From: Bradyrhizobium sp. 186
GTDB lineage: Bacteria > Pseudomonadota > Alphaproteobacteria > Rhizobiales > Xanthobacteraceae
Reading direction: 5' to 3'
Assembly: GCF_023101685.1 (NCBI RefSeq)
Contig: NZ_CP082164.1
Coordinates: forward strand, 8,494,001-8,558,000
Length of the DNA: 64,000 nt
How positions within the stretch are numbered: position 1 is the first letter of the stretch; each line of letters starts with the position of its first letter. The notes under the pieces were generated by a model that saw only the letters and a program-made list of their open reading frames with translations, was not told the origin of the DNA and made no database searches. Of this stretch, positions 21,115-30,675 are shown one piece after another. Both the position numbers and the translations under genes were made by a program.

Positions 21115-21747
21115 TCAAGCTCGGCCGTTAGGACGGATCGAAGATCGCTCCGGATTGCGAAAGCGGACCAACAAGCAGTCTTCGTCAGCCGACTGCCCCT
21201 GGCACTGCACGCGTTCGACCTCAATAAGCGCTTCAGTCAAAATCGTGATGACTGTCTCGGCGCCAGCGACATGCCCCCATCGCCTGCAGGTGGCATCACG
21301 TGCAGATCCGAAGACCAGATGCCCACGTGGAGCAAGCATCTTCACCATTTTGTCGATTGCGGTACGCATCCGTGTCATGTCTTCGAGATAGTAGAGAACT
21401 TCGGCGACCACGATCAGATCGAACAGCTCTTCGGTCGAGAACTGCAGAATATCGGTCGCCGCCCAGCTGATATGCGACCACCTCTTGGTCCGCTGGACCG
21501 CTCGACCGATCGCTCGCGGCATAACATCGATGACCGTGAGCCGTTTGCAGTGAGGAGCAAGCTTCTCTGTGAATGCACCGGCCGCGCACCCGATCTCGAG
21601 GCCGGTTGAGACGGCGCCGTTCGACAGCGATAGCCGCAGCAATTGGGTGTGACGCTCACGTTCGAACGGATTGTCGTCAAGCCGCCACGGGTCATCGTTA
21701 GTCAGCTCCCGTTGCAACGATTGATATGTCTTGTCCACGCTCACCAC
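21115..21747 (-). CDS. nodS: Nod factor N-methyltransferase NodS
   Basis: SAM-dependent enzyme that N-methylates the deacetylated non-reducing glucosamine. Motif I GLEIGCAAGAFTEKL, the acidic LTVIDVMPRA and FDLIVVAEVLYYLEDM are present. I use the GTG at 21747 (reading MVSVDKTYQSLQRELTNDDP), giving 210 residues, the normal NodS length. The upstream ATG at 21792 would overlap nodC and add 15 atypical residues. The gene follows the nodC stop by 19 bp. Confidence 0.92.
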   Translation of the reverse strand: MVSVDKTYQSLQRELTNDDPWRLDDNPFERERHTQLLRLSLSNGAVSTGLEIGCAAGAFTEKLAPHCKRLTVIDVMPRAIGRAVQRTKRWSHISWAATDILQFSTEELFDLIVVAEVLYYLEDMTRMRTAIDKMVKMLAPRGHLVFGSARDATCRRWGHVAGAETVITILTEALIEVERVQCQGQSADEDCLLVRFRNPERSSIRPNGRA

Positions 21748-21766
21748 TAAATCCCCTACAAAGCTG

Positions 21767-23125
21767 TCAGTCAGTCGCGGCCGCAATGCCATCAGACGCG
21801 ATCAGCTGCGAGGGAGCGCGCGAAAGACCTGCCCCGAGAATTGAGCCAGGCGTTTCCGATGCCGGGTTAAGGCTTGGTCCAGTTGTCGCGTCTTCGATCG
21901 AGGCCTTCGATTCATCGACGTCTGATGATTTCGCTACTTTGCGCGAGAGCCAGTCGCTGTTGCTCAAGGTACAGAGCGCATAGGCTTTCATCGGGAGCAG
22001 GAGGAAGATGTTGATCGGGGTGTGCAGCGAGAAGCCGATAAATCGAAGCTCGCCGGCACGAAGGGCCGCCACGCTGCATCGAATCATGGTCATCGCGACG
22101 ATGGTCAGACCGGTCCACCAGGGCACGGTGCCGGTGAGCGCGAGCTGAGCGAGCGCGGCAATCGATGAGATGGCGAGCAGCAGCGGCCCGAGGTTCTGTC
22201 CGAGCACGTCGAGCGTAAGGTACCGGTCCAGGCCGGGCAACAGGTGCAAACCCAGCAGCGTGTCGCGGTAAGTGCTGCGCGCCCAGCGGAGCTGTTGCCG
22301 CAGATACGGCAAGAGCCTGTCCGGGACCACCGTGGCGGCGATGGCGTCCGGAACGTATTCGGTTCGAAACCCTGCCTTGAGCATGAGGATCGTCAGATGG
22401 CGGTCCTCACCGAAGTCGCTCGGCTTTCCCCGGAAGAACTGCGTCTCGTACTGGTCCAGCAGCAACAGCAGCGCGGAGCGGCGGTACATGGCACACGGCC
22501 CGCAGCAGCACATGACGGCGCCAAAGCGCGTCTGCGCCGCGCGCTCCTCGTTGCAAGCCAACCAGTACTCCATGTCGATCAATCGGGTCAGCCAGCTGTC
22601 GTTCCGGTTGCTGGCCGTCAATTGCCCCATGGCCGCGCCGACGGCTGGATCCTGCATCTTGCGTACGAGCTTGCTGACCACGTCGCTGGCGATTTCCGTG
22701 TCGGAATCGACGTTGAGCACGAGATCGCCGAACGACCGGCGTATCGCTGTGATCTGCGCCTTACGCTTTCCAACGTTGCTTGGCAGCAGAATGACGTTGA
22801 ACCTCGGGTCATGTGCGTAGCTCCCATGGACCGGGGCCACTGCACCGACATTTGCAGAGCCGTCATCGACCACATAGACCTGCAATCGCCCTGGGTAGTC
22901 CTGGCTTGCGAGAGACTTCAGGCAGGCCGCCAGCGTGCGCGGGTCCTCGTTGAAGCAGGGCACGATGACATCCACGCTGGGCAGAGCACCGGTGTCGACC
23001 GGGTCGTACGGCGGCAGTGAGGCGTCGGTTCGCCGCGCATAAAGCGCCTGCGCGCTCTTATGGACGCTGGAGAGCAACGCGTAGGAGGCAACAGCAACGG
23101 TGCTGACGGTGGCAAGCAGGCTCAT
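21767..23125 (-). CDS. nodC: Chitooligosaccharide synthase NodC
   Basis: Processive GT2 N-acetylglucosaminyltransferase that builds the Nod factor backbone at the inner membrane. The 452-residue protein has an N-terminal membrane segment, VVDDGS, the DxD-type NVDSDTE, GED in the acceptor region (PSDFGEDRHL) and the processivity motif QQLRWARS. Two to three membrane segments follow at about 310-390. Residues 1-395 are identical to the second copy at 36.06 kb, while the last 57 residues (from KVAKSSDVDESK) are unique to this copy and look like the native terminus. It starts 13 bp after nodB. Confidence 0.95.
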   Translation of the reverse strand: MSLLATVSTVAVASYALLSSVHKSAQALYARRTDASLPPYDPVDTGALPSVDVIVPCFNEDPRTLAACLKSLASQDYPGRLQVYVVDDGSANVGAVAPVHGSYAHDPRFNVILLPSNVGKRKAQITAIRRSFGDLVLNVDSDTEIASDVVSKLVRKMQDPAVGAAMGQLTASNRNDSWLTRLIDMEYWLACNEERAAQTRFGAVMCCCGPCAMYRRSALLLLLDQYETQFFRGKPSDFGEDRHLTILMLKAGFRTEYVPDAIAATVVPDRLLPYLRQQLRWARSTYRDTLLGLHLLPGLDRYLTLDVLGQNLGPLLLAISSIAALAQLALTGTVPWWTGLTIVAMTMIRCSVAALRAGELRFIGFSLHTPINIFLLLPMKAYALCTLSNSDWLSRKVAKSSDVDESKASIEDATTGPSLNPASETPGSILGAGLSRAPSQLIASDGIAAATD

Positions 23126-23457
23126 GGGATTGATCTATTCAGTGAGTTTGAGGAAGCGACCGGATTGCAAATCCACGGTCATGCAGTGCTGGAATGAGCT
23201 GGGTGAGCGCCGTCACAGTCTGGTCGCGCCGACCAGAGTGAGGGCAGCGTTCCAACTCGTCGGGAGGGCACCCGTCGTGCAGGAGCACGATTGCCCCCGG
23301 CCGGACCGAGGCCAGCACCGCGGCAACAATCGCCTCGCCGCCAGGACGAGACCAGTCTTGCGGGTCGACTGACCAGTGCAGGGCTGCCAGTTCGGCCTTC
23401 GCCGACGCGGCGAGGGCCTCCTTGGTCCATATCCCATACGGCGCACGCATGTGCCGC
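21940..23457 (-). repeat. Copy 1 of a 1.5-kb inverted duplication (3' nodB to nodC codon 395)
   Basis: This segment reappears in opposite orientation at 35729-37247. Identity starts at GCGGCACATG inside nodB and ends at CTCTCGCGCA inside nodC. The NodC parts are identical in protein, and translations in other frames are identical too, so the DNA is nearly identical. The visible differences are two base substitutions in nodB and one T inserted between nodB and nodC in copy 2. The copies bracket about 12.3 kb. Confidence 0.93.
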
Positions 23458-23798
23458 ACAGAGGCTCGCGGGCAGGCCATTCCGATGACCTTGTTCGTTG
23501 TGAGGATCTCGTATTCCACCTCATCCGGCATGCATTTGGATAAATCCGGGTGCGTCATTGTGTGGTTTGCGATTTCGTGCCCTTCTGCAATGATGCGCTG
23601 GATCAGCTCCGGCTGACCCGCTGCATATGCACCGATCACGCAGAAGGTGGCGGGGGCCCGATGCTGCGCCAGCACATCCAGGATAGCCGGCGTGCAATGC
23701 GGATTGGGACCATCATCAAATGTCAGATAGACGGAGTGCTCTCCGCCGGCGTCGGCGTAGTCGCTCCGCGCTTCAGTCTCGTCGTCTGCGGACGTCAC
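23139..23798 (-). CDS. nodB: Chitooligosaccharide deacetylase NodB
   Basis: Removes the N-acetyl group from the non-reducing end of the chitooligosaccharide so that NodA can acylate it. The 219-residue protein has the NodB-homology metal site [12 protein letters not shown] and [14 protein letters not shown], the RAPYGIWT segment and the C-terminal VLLHDGCPP histidine motif. The start codon overlaps the nodA stop by 4 bp (ATGA). The last third also forms part of the inverted duplication. Confidence 0.94.
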   Translation of the reverse strand: MTSADDETEARSDYADAGGEHSVYLTFDDGPNPHCTPAILDVLAQHRAPATFCVIGAYAAGQPELIQRIIAEGHEIANHTMTHPDLSKCMPDEVEYEILTTNKVIGMACPRASVRHMRAPYGIWTKEALAASAKAELAALHWSVDPQDWSRPGGEAIVAAVLASVRPGAIVLLHDGCPPDELERCPHSGRRDQTVTALTQLIPALHDRGFAIRSLPQTH

Positions 23799-24427
23799 AG
23801 TTCTGGCCCGTTCCGTTCAATCATCTCACCGTCCGGCCATTCGCTCATTGGTCTCGCAATCGGCAGAACGAGGACGACCACGTCCTCCACGCGCGTCGGA
23901 GGCACAGTGAGATAGATATCCGGGCGAGCGGACCGGACACGGAGCCCTGGCAGAACAGTCGCCAATCCCTGTCGCCCGAGCAGCCTGGTAATATGTTTCT
24001 GCAGGGCGGATCGGACCGTGCCAAAGCCGAACGGCACCCCAAGATCTCGCAACACGGGATACATCACGCGGATGGAGTGGCTGATGCCGAGCCCCTCGAG
24101 ATCCGGGCGTACCCCGTACAATCCGAGTTCAGCCACAAGCAGATCGACCTCACCCACTTTTATGAAGCGGCGCAGTGCGCCGATGTGAATCGCGACGCCA
24201 CGATCATCGTAGCCGATTGCCCGAATCTCAGGCCTTGCGCCGGCCCAGCTTCGATGACCTTCAAAGGGCTTTGCATTGAATGCCCCGGTCGGACCATAGG
24301 TCTTCCGGAAGAAGTCGGACAATTCAATATGGTCAGCAAGTTGAAGCTCATTCTCCCAGCACAGCCTCCAACGAACTGGAGGGCGCGCCGAAACACCTCG
24401 TGTGGATCCGGGCGCGATCATTTTCAT
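23795..24427 (-). CDS. nodA: Nod factor N-acyltransferase NodA
   Basis: Transfers the fatty acyl chain to the free amino group of the chitooligosaccharide. It has 210 residues and is strongly characteristic: [87 protein letters not shown]. The ATG overlaps the stop of the preceding receiver gene as ATGA, so nodA is not the first gene of its transcript. Confidence 0.96.
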   Translation of the reverse strand: MKMIAPGSTRGVSARPPVRWRLCWENELQLADHIELSDFFRKTYGPTGAFNAKPFEGHRSWAGARPEIRAIGYDDRGVAIHIGALRRFIKVGEVDLLVAELGLYGVRPDLEGLGISHSIRVMYPVLRDLGVPFGFGTVRSALQKHITRLLGRQGLATVLPGLRVRSARPDIYLTVPPTRVEDVVVLVLPIARPMSEWPDGEMIERNGPEL

Positions 24428-24840
24428 AGAGAGTAATTCCTATTCATTATCTGGCTCCTGACGCAGGCCAGCAGTTCGCTACGCTCGAAAGGCTTGCTCA
24501 AGAACTGGAGTCCAGCTTGCAGGACTCGACTCATATCGTCTTCGGAGTTGTCTGTGAGCAGAACGGTGGGAATCGCGCCTCCGGATGCAGCCAGATGATG
24601 GAAAAGCTCAAAGCCACTCATCACGCTCGATTGCATGTCCGCGATCAAGCACGACGTGATCAAACGGCGGCCCGATTTCAAGAACTCGTCTGCGCTCTCG
24701 AAGGGTTCGGGTACGTAACCCGCGGAAAACACCATATCTGTCAGAGCTTCACGCACTGACCGATGTGCATTCACAATGGATACGACGTCGAGCGTGTGCG
24801 CAACTCGCATCAGATTCGCCAAGGACGCCTTCGCTTGCAT
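24424..24840 (-). CDS. Degenerate response-regulator receiver protein at the head of the nod operon (nodY/nodK position)
   Basis: About 138 residues from Met at 24840 ([20 protein letters not shown]); the open frame extends 27 codons further up. It resembles FixJ/NarL-type receivers: [15 protein letters not shown] has the phospho-acceptor Asp, [10 protein letters not shown] the Thr and [17 protein letters not shown] the Lys. The usual acidic pair after strand 1 is replaced (SIVNAHRS), so metal-dependent phosphorylation should be impaired. There is no output domain. It lies between the nod box and nodA and overlaps nodA by 4 bp, the position held by nodY in B. japonicum and nodK in B. elkanii. 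Its length fits NodY, but I cannot confirm the identity. Confidence 0.75.
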   Translation of the reverse strand: MQAKASLANLMRVAHTLDVVSIVNAHRSVREALTDMVFSAGYVPEPFESADEFLKSGRRLITSCLIADMQSSVMSGFELFHHLAASGGAIPTVLLTDNSEDDMSRVLQAGLQFLSKPFERSELLACVRSQIMNRNYSL

Positions 24841-25223
24841 GTTCCGCACGATTTCTCCGCAGCAAGGACGCAATCGGATGCGACCAAAACACATTTGGTA
24901 CCCGCAACCGAAGGGGTCCAACTGGAGGGAAATCTACGGCCAGGTTGAGCGTTCGCTCAATTCTACGGCGGTACACGGCCGGTATAGAATGGGTTGGCGA
25001 AGCCATACGATGGTTTGCTCGTCCTATACGCCCACGCACATTTGCGGATCCCCGCCGTGCTAGCTCGCCGAGATATGACTTGCGCAACACGCGCGAAACT
25101 GCGACCGCACGGTCCAGATGTCTTGATCGATCCTTGGCGCTGGGCTGAGACGCGCTACGATTTGTAACCATTCTGATAGATCTGACATCTCGCTAAACTA
25201 TCCTTTGCTATCCTCATTCGGTA

Positions 25224-25272
25224 CAAATGGTAAAATCGATTGTATCGATAGAACACATTCATACCGTGGATC
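25224..25272 (-). promoter_or_regulatory. nod box of the nodABCSUIJ operon
   Basis: On the minus strand it begins GATCCACGGTATGAATG and continues through CTATCG to ACAATCGATTTTACCA, matching the NodD-binding nod box (ATCCAY, GATG, ATC, AACAATCGATTTTACC). Transcription should start a little beyond it and run through the receiver gene into nodA, leaving a leader of about 350 bp. Its other edge is 11 bp from the nodD1 ATG, so NodD1 bound here could also control nodD1. Confidence 0.88.
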
Positions 25273-25282
25273 ACTCAAGATT

Positions 25283-26227
25283 ATGCGTTTCAAGGGCCTC
25301 GATCTGAATCTCCTCGTCGCGTTCGACGCCCTGGTGACGCAAGGCAATCTCACTGCGGCGGCAAGAAGCATCAACCTCAGTCAACCTGCCATGAGTGCTG
25401 CCGTCGCGCGGCTTCGCACTTACTTTCGCGATGAGCTATTCACGATGAGGGGCCGGAAGCTTGTCCCAACGCCGCGGGCTCAAGCGCTCGCAGTCCCGAT
25501 TCGCGAGGCTCTCGCTCACATTCAGCTTTCCATCATTTCTCCGGACGGCTTCACTCCGTCTCAATCGAATCGGCGATTCAGGATCATCCTGTCCGACTTC
25601 ATGACTGTCGTGTTTCTTCGACGAATCGTGGACCGCGTCGCGCGGGAAGCTCCGACAATCAATTTCGAGTTGTTGCCGCCCGTAGAGGAACCCGATGAAC
25701 TTCTCCGGCGCGGTGAAGTCGATTTTCTCATGTATCCGGAGATGTTCATGTCGAGTGCGCATCCCAAGGCGGCGCTGTTCGAGGACACTTTCGTTTGCGT
25801 GGGCTGCCCCATGAACAAGCAGCTGGCGCCGCGACTTACGTTCGAGATGTACACGTCGATCGGGCACGTGGAAGCCCAGTTCGGGCGCTCCCTGAGGCCC
25901 TCCTTCCACGAATGGCTCTTGCTCGAGCATGGTTTCAAGATACGCACCGAGGTCGCTGTGCAGGGTTTTGGTATGATTCCGCCTATGTTATTGGGCACCA
26001 ACCGTATAGCGAGCATGCCCTCAAGACTGGTCAGCCATTTCGCAAACACGACGCCCCTGCGGGTCATCGAACCTCCGCTGCGACTTCTCACATTCACCGA
26101 GGCCGTCCAATGGCCGGCCATTCATAATACTGATCCTGCAAGCATTTGGATGCGCAACATGTTCTTGCAACAGGCATCCATGATGGTCTCTCCGTCCGAT
26201 ACCAACCAATGTCACGGCCCGTTCTAG
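25283..26227 (+). CDS. nodD1: LysR-type nodulation regulator NodD1
   Basis: Flavonoid-responsive activator of nod boxes. From ATG 25283 it has 314 residues and starts with the canonical [20 protein letters not shown]. The winged helix-turn-helix reads [24 protein letters not shown]. The effector domain has [20 protein letters not shown] and [27 protein letters not shown], typical of NodD. The longer open frame from 25205 reads back through the nod box and is not the real start. It is divergent from the nod operon. Confidence 0.93.
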   Translation: MRFKGLDLNLLVAFDALVTQGNLTAAARSINLSQPAMSAAVARLRTYFRDELFTMRGRKLVPTPRAQALAVPIREALAHIQLSIISPDGFTPSQSNRRFRIILSDFMTVVFLRRIVDRVAREAPTINFELLPPVEEPDELLRRGEVDFLMYPEMFMSSAHPKAALFEDTFVCVGCPMNKQLAPRLTFEMYTSIGHVEAQFGRSLRPSFHEWLLLEHGFKIRTEVAVQGFGMIPPMLLGTNRIASMPSRLVSHFANTTPLRVIEPPLRLLTFTEAVQWPAIHNTDPASIWMRNMFLQQASMMVSPSDTNQCHGPF

Positions 26228-27030
26228 GATTGTTCGGCCGTTTGCGACCTACTCTTCGTTGACCAGATCTACGCCAGGCTCGAAGCTCCGGTCCTCGCTG
26301 GTGTTCGGCCTGTCGACATTGGCGCGCTTGAGCGTAGTTTGATCGCGTCGGCGGCGCTATTGATCTCGCGCTGGCGTGACGATCTTGCGCGTCATACAGC
26401 TCGTTCGGCGGCGCTCCGCAATGACTTTCCGCTGATCCGACGGGCTGCATCGCACTGTTCTACATGAGCTGAGCTCAGAGCACGCGAAATGATCCGGCCA
26501 GTCAGGTGAACGATATCCGGCCTCGGCACTAAAATCCCTTGAATCGTACACCGCGTCAGGTTGTAGACCAAGACCTGCGATCGAGGCTGCAAACGTGGAC
26601 ACTGGTAGCGCACCCGCACCGCTCTTCGCCTGCCGGTGGGCATTCTCCTTGCCGTCTACTGTCCCGGCGATTGCAGTAATGCCGAAGCCAGTAGCTAGAC
26701 GTCTCTTGGCGGGCCGACCCACAGGTCGATGCCGGCTCGTTCGCGTCGAACCAACTTGTTCTGCCGAACGCCAACGCTGTCCACGTCGCGCCCGGAAAGC
26801 GCAACGCGAGCTGACGTAACTCGGGAGAGCGGAACCTGCAAGTGAAAGGTCTGCGCAAGGCTGGCATGGAGGTTGGGACACGTCATCTCAACGGCGCTTG
26901 TCTTACTCTTATTGTACTCGATCCCGCATGACGGAGCGCAACCGCAAACTCGCTGACCGCAGGATCAACCTGGATCCACCCGCCATGAGCTTGCGGCATT
27001 GTCCCGCTGCGCGCGCGCTTAGGTGATGAG
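26228..27030. other. Gene-poor stretch between nodD1 and the nodD relic, contains one MerR-type box
   Basis: Several short frames on both strands overlap one another with no recognisable family. The only clear signal is the MerR-type promoter box at 26538-26566. A GTG-initiated frame at 26595-26819 follows it but has no recognisable content. Confidence 0.4.
26538..26566 (+). promoter_or_regulatory. MerR-type promoter box (NolA-box candidate A)
   Basis: CTTGAATCGTAC, then ACC, then GCGTCAGG and TTGTA. The -35-like TTGAAT and -10-like TAGACC are 19 bp apart, the long spacing used by MerR-family regulators. It is nearly identical to the box before nolA (28559). No convincing gene follows within 200 bp. 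Confidence 0.6.
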
Positions 27031-27034
27031 TGTT

Positions 27035-27500
27035 TATGATGAGAGGACGGCAACTGTGCCAATGTCCGGCGCACGGAAGGGCTCGCCGCTCCCATTCGCC
27101 AAGCCCTGCTCCACCTCCAGCTTTTGATCATTTCGGGCGACATGGTCAATCCAGCCACATCGGATCGTGGGACATCCTTTCGGATCTCGCGACAGTCGTG
27201 TTATTTTCAAAAGTGTCGTGGCGGGGGCGCACGGGATGCCGCCGTCGTCAGTCCCGAGTTACGACCCCTTACCGCTGACCCCGAAGAGCTACTTCGGTGC
27301 GGTAACATGATTTGCCTATCTTACCCAAAGCATCTATGTCCAGCGCTCGCACACCAAAGCGACACTGTTCGAGGATGAAAGTGAGTGAGCTTCTGGACGA
27401 GCAAGCCATTACCCGCGACAGCTGGACTGCGCTGCGCAACACTGATCCGGCTCACGTCTGGATATGCGAGTTATTGCTGGGAGCTATGGCACGTCGTTGT
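27035..27500 (+). pseudogene. Decayed nodD-like gene (probable nodD2 relic)
   Basis: Fragments in several frames align in order with NodD1: MMRGRQL (as TMRGRKL), the run around CCCATTCGCCAAGCCCTGCT (IREAL), a segment with LTPKSYFG near 27270, SSARTPKRHC (as [12 protein letters not shown]) near 27340, and RNTDPAHVWICELL (as [14 protein letters not shown]) near 27440-27480. The helix-turn-helix part is missing and there are internal deletions and frameshifts. B. japonicum carries nodD2 near nodD1 and nolA, so this is probably that gene in decay. Confidence 0.7.
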
Positions 27501-27540
27501 TTTCCCGGGCGTGGCCGCGCGGCGCCGGGGGCCCGTTGAC

Positions 27541-28286
27541 CCGTTTTGAGCGCCTCCACGTCCAACGGATACTGGAGCGATCCTTCGAGGCTCGGTCCTC
27601 AATCGCGAGTAACGTTTCGCCAGCCGCGCGAGGTGCGCTTGCGTTGAGATACATGCCGGGAATGGTTTTGCGGCCCGCCTTCTCTCATTCTACCGACGCT
27701 TTGCGTCGCAGACTTGCGCCGTTGAAGAGCAGCCATCATCTTGTGGCATTCCAAAACCCGATGTTGCCATGCGCGAACAACGCCTTCGCGCCCACAAAGC
27801 CATCTCAACAGGACTAGCAGCGTGTCGAAAACGCTGTTAGGCGCCGAGCGGGCGGCCACGCCACGATGTGGTGGTAGGACTAATCTGCGATGATTGACCA
27901 ATCAACGCCCGGCTCGACGATAGACATCACAGCAAGGATTGCGACCGAAAGAGGCTCATCTGATCAGATCAGTACTGTGTCTGGGCCGCCGTTCGTGAAG
28001 CTGTGTCTCAAGATCAAGCGGGGCTGCATGTACCTGCTTTCGCTTCGCGTGGCGATCAGACAGCAGATGGCCACTGCGGCGGCAGCATCCAGCAGAAATT
28101 GCACAGTTTCGGTTAGGGCAGTGTTGGACAAAAGGGGAAGCAAACGCCGTGTTGCACAACGGCACCACACGAACGCACCTGTCACATTCTTTCGCGCACG
28201 TCGCCGCTCCGTCTCCTTTTTGCCCCACCACAGCCAAACGGCTTCGTCACGTGCGGCGCGGGTGCGACAATCAAAGGAGCTTACTC
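27541..28286. other. Gene-free stretch before the small PEDL-domain gene
   Basis: Short frames only. I see no family resemblance, repeat or promoter signal apart from the ribosome site of the next gene. Confidence 0.4.
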
Positions 28287-28490
28287 TTGGAGAAGCCGAG
28301 CGGAGTCTACGATCCGGAGGATCTCGCGAGCTTGGGAAACCTTTTTGATCGAGCAATCGCGTCTTTACCGACATGCATGCGAACCAACGAGAATCGCGTG
28401 GCGATCGCCAGACTTGTGATGCAACGCGCAGCGAGGGACGAATTGGCGTCGCTGGCGAACTTGATGCTTGCACTTGTCTCGGCCGCTTGA
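28287..28490 (+). CDS. Small PEDL-domain protein of unknown function, 67 residues
   Basis: TTG at 28287 has AAAGGAG about 8 bp upstream. The product contains YDPEDLASLGNLFDRAIASLP, then NRVAIARLVMQRAARDE and LANLMLALV; it is all helical and has no cysteines or membrane segment. The same pattern (YPEDLRILANIFDQAVAALP, then NRTQIAKLVLARG) forms the end of the NodC fusion at 37.6 kb, so the two are related. I know this as a recurrent uncharacterised rhizobial domain. It lies 69 bp before the nolA promoter box. Confidence 0.6.
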   Translation: MEKPSGVYDPEDLASLGNLFDRAIASLPTCMRTNENRVAIARLVMQRAARDELASLANLMLALVSAA

Positions 28491-28558
28491 TCAACAGCAG
28501 GCGCTCAGTCCTCCTGGGGGTTCGCAGCAAGAGACCATCATCTAGATCATTGAAATAA

Positions 28559-28587
28559 CTTGATTCTCACGTGACGTCAGGTTGTAG
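28559..28587 (+). promoter_or_regulatory. MerR-type promoter of nolA (NolA-box candidate B)
   Basis: TTGATT (28560-28565) and TAGGCT (28585-28590) are separated by 19 bp that contain the dyad CTCACGTGACGTCAG, a classic MerR-family operator layout. It ends 18 bp before the nolA ATG. Placed at the promoter of a MerR-type gene, autoregulation is the simplest reading. Four related boxes occur elsewhere in the window. Confidence 0.75.
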
Positions 28588-28605
28588 GCTTGCAAATTGA
28601 GGACC

Positions 28606-29325
28606 ATGACAAACGCCACACCACGACGGCGCCGATGGCGCATTGGAGAACTTGCAGAGGCGACCGGCGTAACGGTACGCACTCTGCATCACTACGAACA
28701 TACCGGGTTGTTGACGGTCGCGGAACGTACCGATGGCGGTCACCGCATGTACGATCGTGAAAGCCTACAACGCGTCTCTCAGATTCGGGCGCTACGTGAG
28801 CTCGGCTTCTCGCTTCCTGAGATCCGCAAAGCCATCGAGGGACGGACGTCTCTCACGGACCTATTGCGCAACCATCTGGAGCGAATTGAAGTTCAAGTCG
28901 CGCGGGCGACATTATTACGGGATCGATTGCGCAATATGACGACGCAAGGTGAGACAGAAGTTAGTGTCGACGAGCTGCCGGCCACGTTAGATGCAATGTC
29001 GCGGATTGAGGAGCGTACCCCCTCGGCCATCTGCACGTGCGCCTCTAACGCTAGCCGCGAAGATCGGTGGCGGAAGATTCGAGACGAGCTACGAAGCTGC
29101 ATGGATCGGGGCGAGCCTCCAAGCAGTGAGCGGGCAAATGCGGTCGCGCGTCAGGCCCGTTCGCTGCTGACTGAGATCGCAGGAGTTGACTCGACTGTCT
29201 CGATGATACTTAAGGTGCTGACGCGATTGACCGAACCACACAATCTCGCCGGCTGGGATGCGAGCCTCATGCGATACCTGGATCTCGCCCTCGCCGCGCT
29301 GGAGGACCAGCTGGGAAAGAGTTGA
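28606..29325 (+). CDS. nolA: MerR-type nodulation regulator NolA
   Basis: Genotype-specific nodulation regulator of Bradyrhizobium. From ATG 28606 (TNATPRRRRWRIGELAEATG follows) it has 239 residues. The MerR winged helix WRIGELAEATGVTVRTLHHYEHTGLL and the coiled dimerisation region after residue 75 are clear. The C-terminal half is the NolA-specific part (REDRWRKIRDELRSCMDRGE, MRYLDLALAALEDQ). The B. japonicum gene is reported to yield three products from alternative starts; internal Met codons exist here too. A TTG nine bases upstream is in frame but has poor support. Confidence 0.92.
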   Translation: MTNATPRRRRWRIGELAEATGVTVRTLHHYEHTGLLTVAERTDGGHRMYDRESLQRVSQIRALRELGFSLPEIRKAIEGRTSLTDLLRNHLERIEVQVARATLLRDRLRNMTTQGETEVSVDELPATLDAMSRIEERTPSAICTCASNASREDRWRKIRDELRSCMDRGEPPSSERANAVARQARSLLTEIAGVDSTVSMILKVLTRLTEPHNLAGWDASLMRYLDLALAALEDQLGKS

Positions 29326-29512
29326 CGCACCCGGTTGCCCGCGACTCGGTTACTGGAATGTCTCTAAACCCAATGAGCTGATGCTGATCCTTGTCTGACT
29401 GAGGATCGTTGGCCCGTAGCAATTCGCCTCCGAATCTGCGTTGTCGGCACTCTTTGGGGTCCTTCGCTCTGTGGATCTTGGCAATCAACCTCGACGAGCA
29501 CGCTTCGAAGTA

Positions 29513-29541
29513 CTTGATTCGTACGTAGCGTCAAATTGTAC
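29513..29541 (+). promoter_or_regulatory. MerR-type promoter box (NolA-box candidate C)
   Basis: CTTGATTCGTACGTAGCGTC, then AAATTGTA followed by CCTT. TTGATT and TACCTT are 19 bp apart. It lies 190 bp after nolA in the same direction. The nearest frames downstream are a relic of a binding protein (29679) and a 54-residue membrane peptide (30052). Confidence 0.6.
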
Positions 29542-29678
29542 CTTCTAAAAGCATCGACGCAGCGGCGGGGCGACGGACAGAGCGCCGGCTAGGCCGACGG
29601 AGACTCCAATGATCGGCATCACTTTCGGAAATTCCCGGTGAGAGCGCTGGGCGAGAACAAGTCGGTGGATGATCGTCT

Positions 29679-30019
29679 TTGGCCATTGCCGGCGACTCCG
29701 CAAACGGCACGCTCTTTACCTTTATGCCGGACTCGACGACGAATGCTGCAGGGGCAGCCGCTGTCGCCAAGCTCAAGGGTTCGAGCCTATCTGCCGCAGG
29801 TTGTACGCTCTACGCTTATGCCGCAGTTCAAGCATGGGCAGGCTTGGTCAAACGGGCGGGCACCTTCCATGCCACGCGGGTCGCTGTGGCCCTACCTCGG
29901 GCTCAATCGAAACGGCCATTGCCACGGTTCGATTCGACTCCAAGGGAGACAATGCCGCTCCTGGGTTCATCGTTTACCGCTGGCGCGACAATACCGTCGA
30001 AGCGGTCGCGCAGACCTGA
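29679..30019 (+). pseudogene. C-terminal relic of a branched-chain amino acid ABC transporter binding protein
   Basis: The first frame carries ANGTLFTFMPDST and TLYAYAAVQAWAGLVKRAGT. About 30 codons later the homology moves one frame over (TVRFDSKGDNAAPGFIVYRW, then RDNTVEAVAQ and a stop). These are the closing segments of Leu/Ile/Val-binding (LivK/LivJ) periplasmic proteins. The N-terminal two thirds are missing and there is a frameshift near 29900-29930, so it cannot be functional. Confidence 0.7.
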
Positions 30020-30051
30020 CCGCCCGCACCAACACCGCACGGAGCGTTCGA

Positions 30052-30216
30052 ATGATGAACCATCCTCGACCTAGCGATTACGCGCTGCTCACGTGCGTCG
30101 CAGTCGCCGCAGTCGCAGCATTTCTCGCGCTCGCGGCAATACTATCACAGCTGTCGTGCACGCCCGAACGGCCGCCCGAAGAGTACGTTCCCATTCGCCT
30201 GGTGCCACTCGAGTGA
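30052..30216 (+). CDS. Possible 54-residue single-pass membrane peptide
   Basis: From ATG 30052: a short polar start, a strongly hydrophobic stretch (YALLTCVAVAAVAAFLALAA) at residues 11-30, then a polar, proline-rich tail (RPPEEYVPIRLVPLE). There is no clear ribosome site. It lies about 500 bp after NolA-box candidate C. No family is recognised. Confidence 0.35.
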   Translation: MMNHPRPSDYALLTCVAVAAVAAFLALAAILSQLSCTPERPPEEYVPIRLVPLE

Positions 30217-30675
30217 GCATCACTTCCACATTCGTAAGGCCGACGAACATCGGTGGCTTCTTCCAGCTAGTGAAACTGATGCGCACCTCGCTCTCGGGAG
30301 TGAGCTGCCAGGACCTCTTTAGAAGGAACGTAGCTTGTGGCAAGATGTCAGTCGTGCGCCGTCTGTCTGCGGATTACGCGAGTTCAAGCCAAGCGTTAGC
30401 AGCGCTGTTCGGCCGAGTGGACGTGGCGTTCCCTCCCCTCGTGAAACAGGTATTCGCTGGGATAACGCCGTGCGCCGCCTGATCCGTGCTGATCGCTGCC
30501 GGACTTTGAGACGGGCTCTGATCCGGTGCGGCGCTTAGATCTGAGCCCGCCTATGGCACCCCACCCCTCACATTCATGCACGCCTTGCGCTTCCCGGCTC
30601 CGAACACAGCGCGCGCATCACGTAGGCTCGATGAAGGCCGTCAACTGCTCTCGTCGACAAAAGGGAGAACACCAA

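Noticed and set aside
22244..23020. 258-codon frame antisense to nodC, repeated at 36167-36943
   Set aside because: It is a shadow of nodC on the opposite strand in both copies, with no family resemblance or ribosome site.
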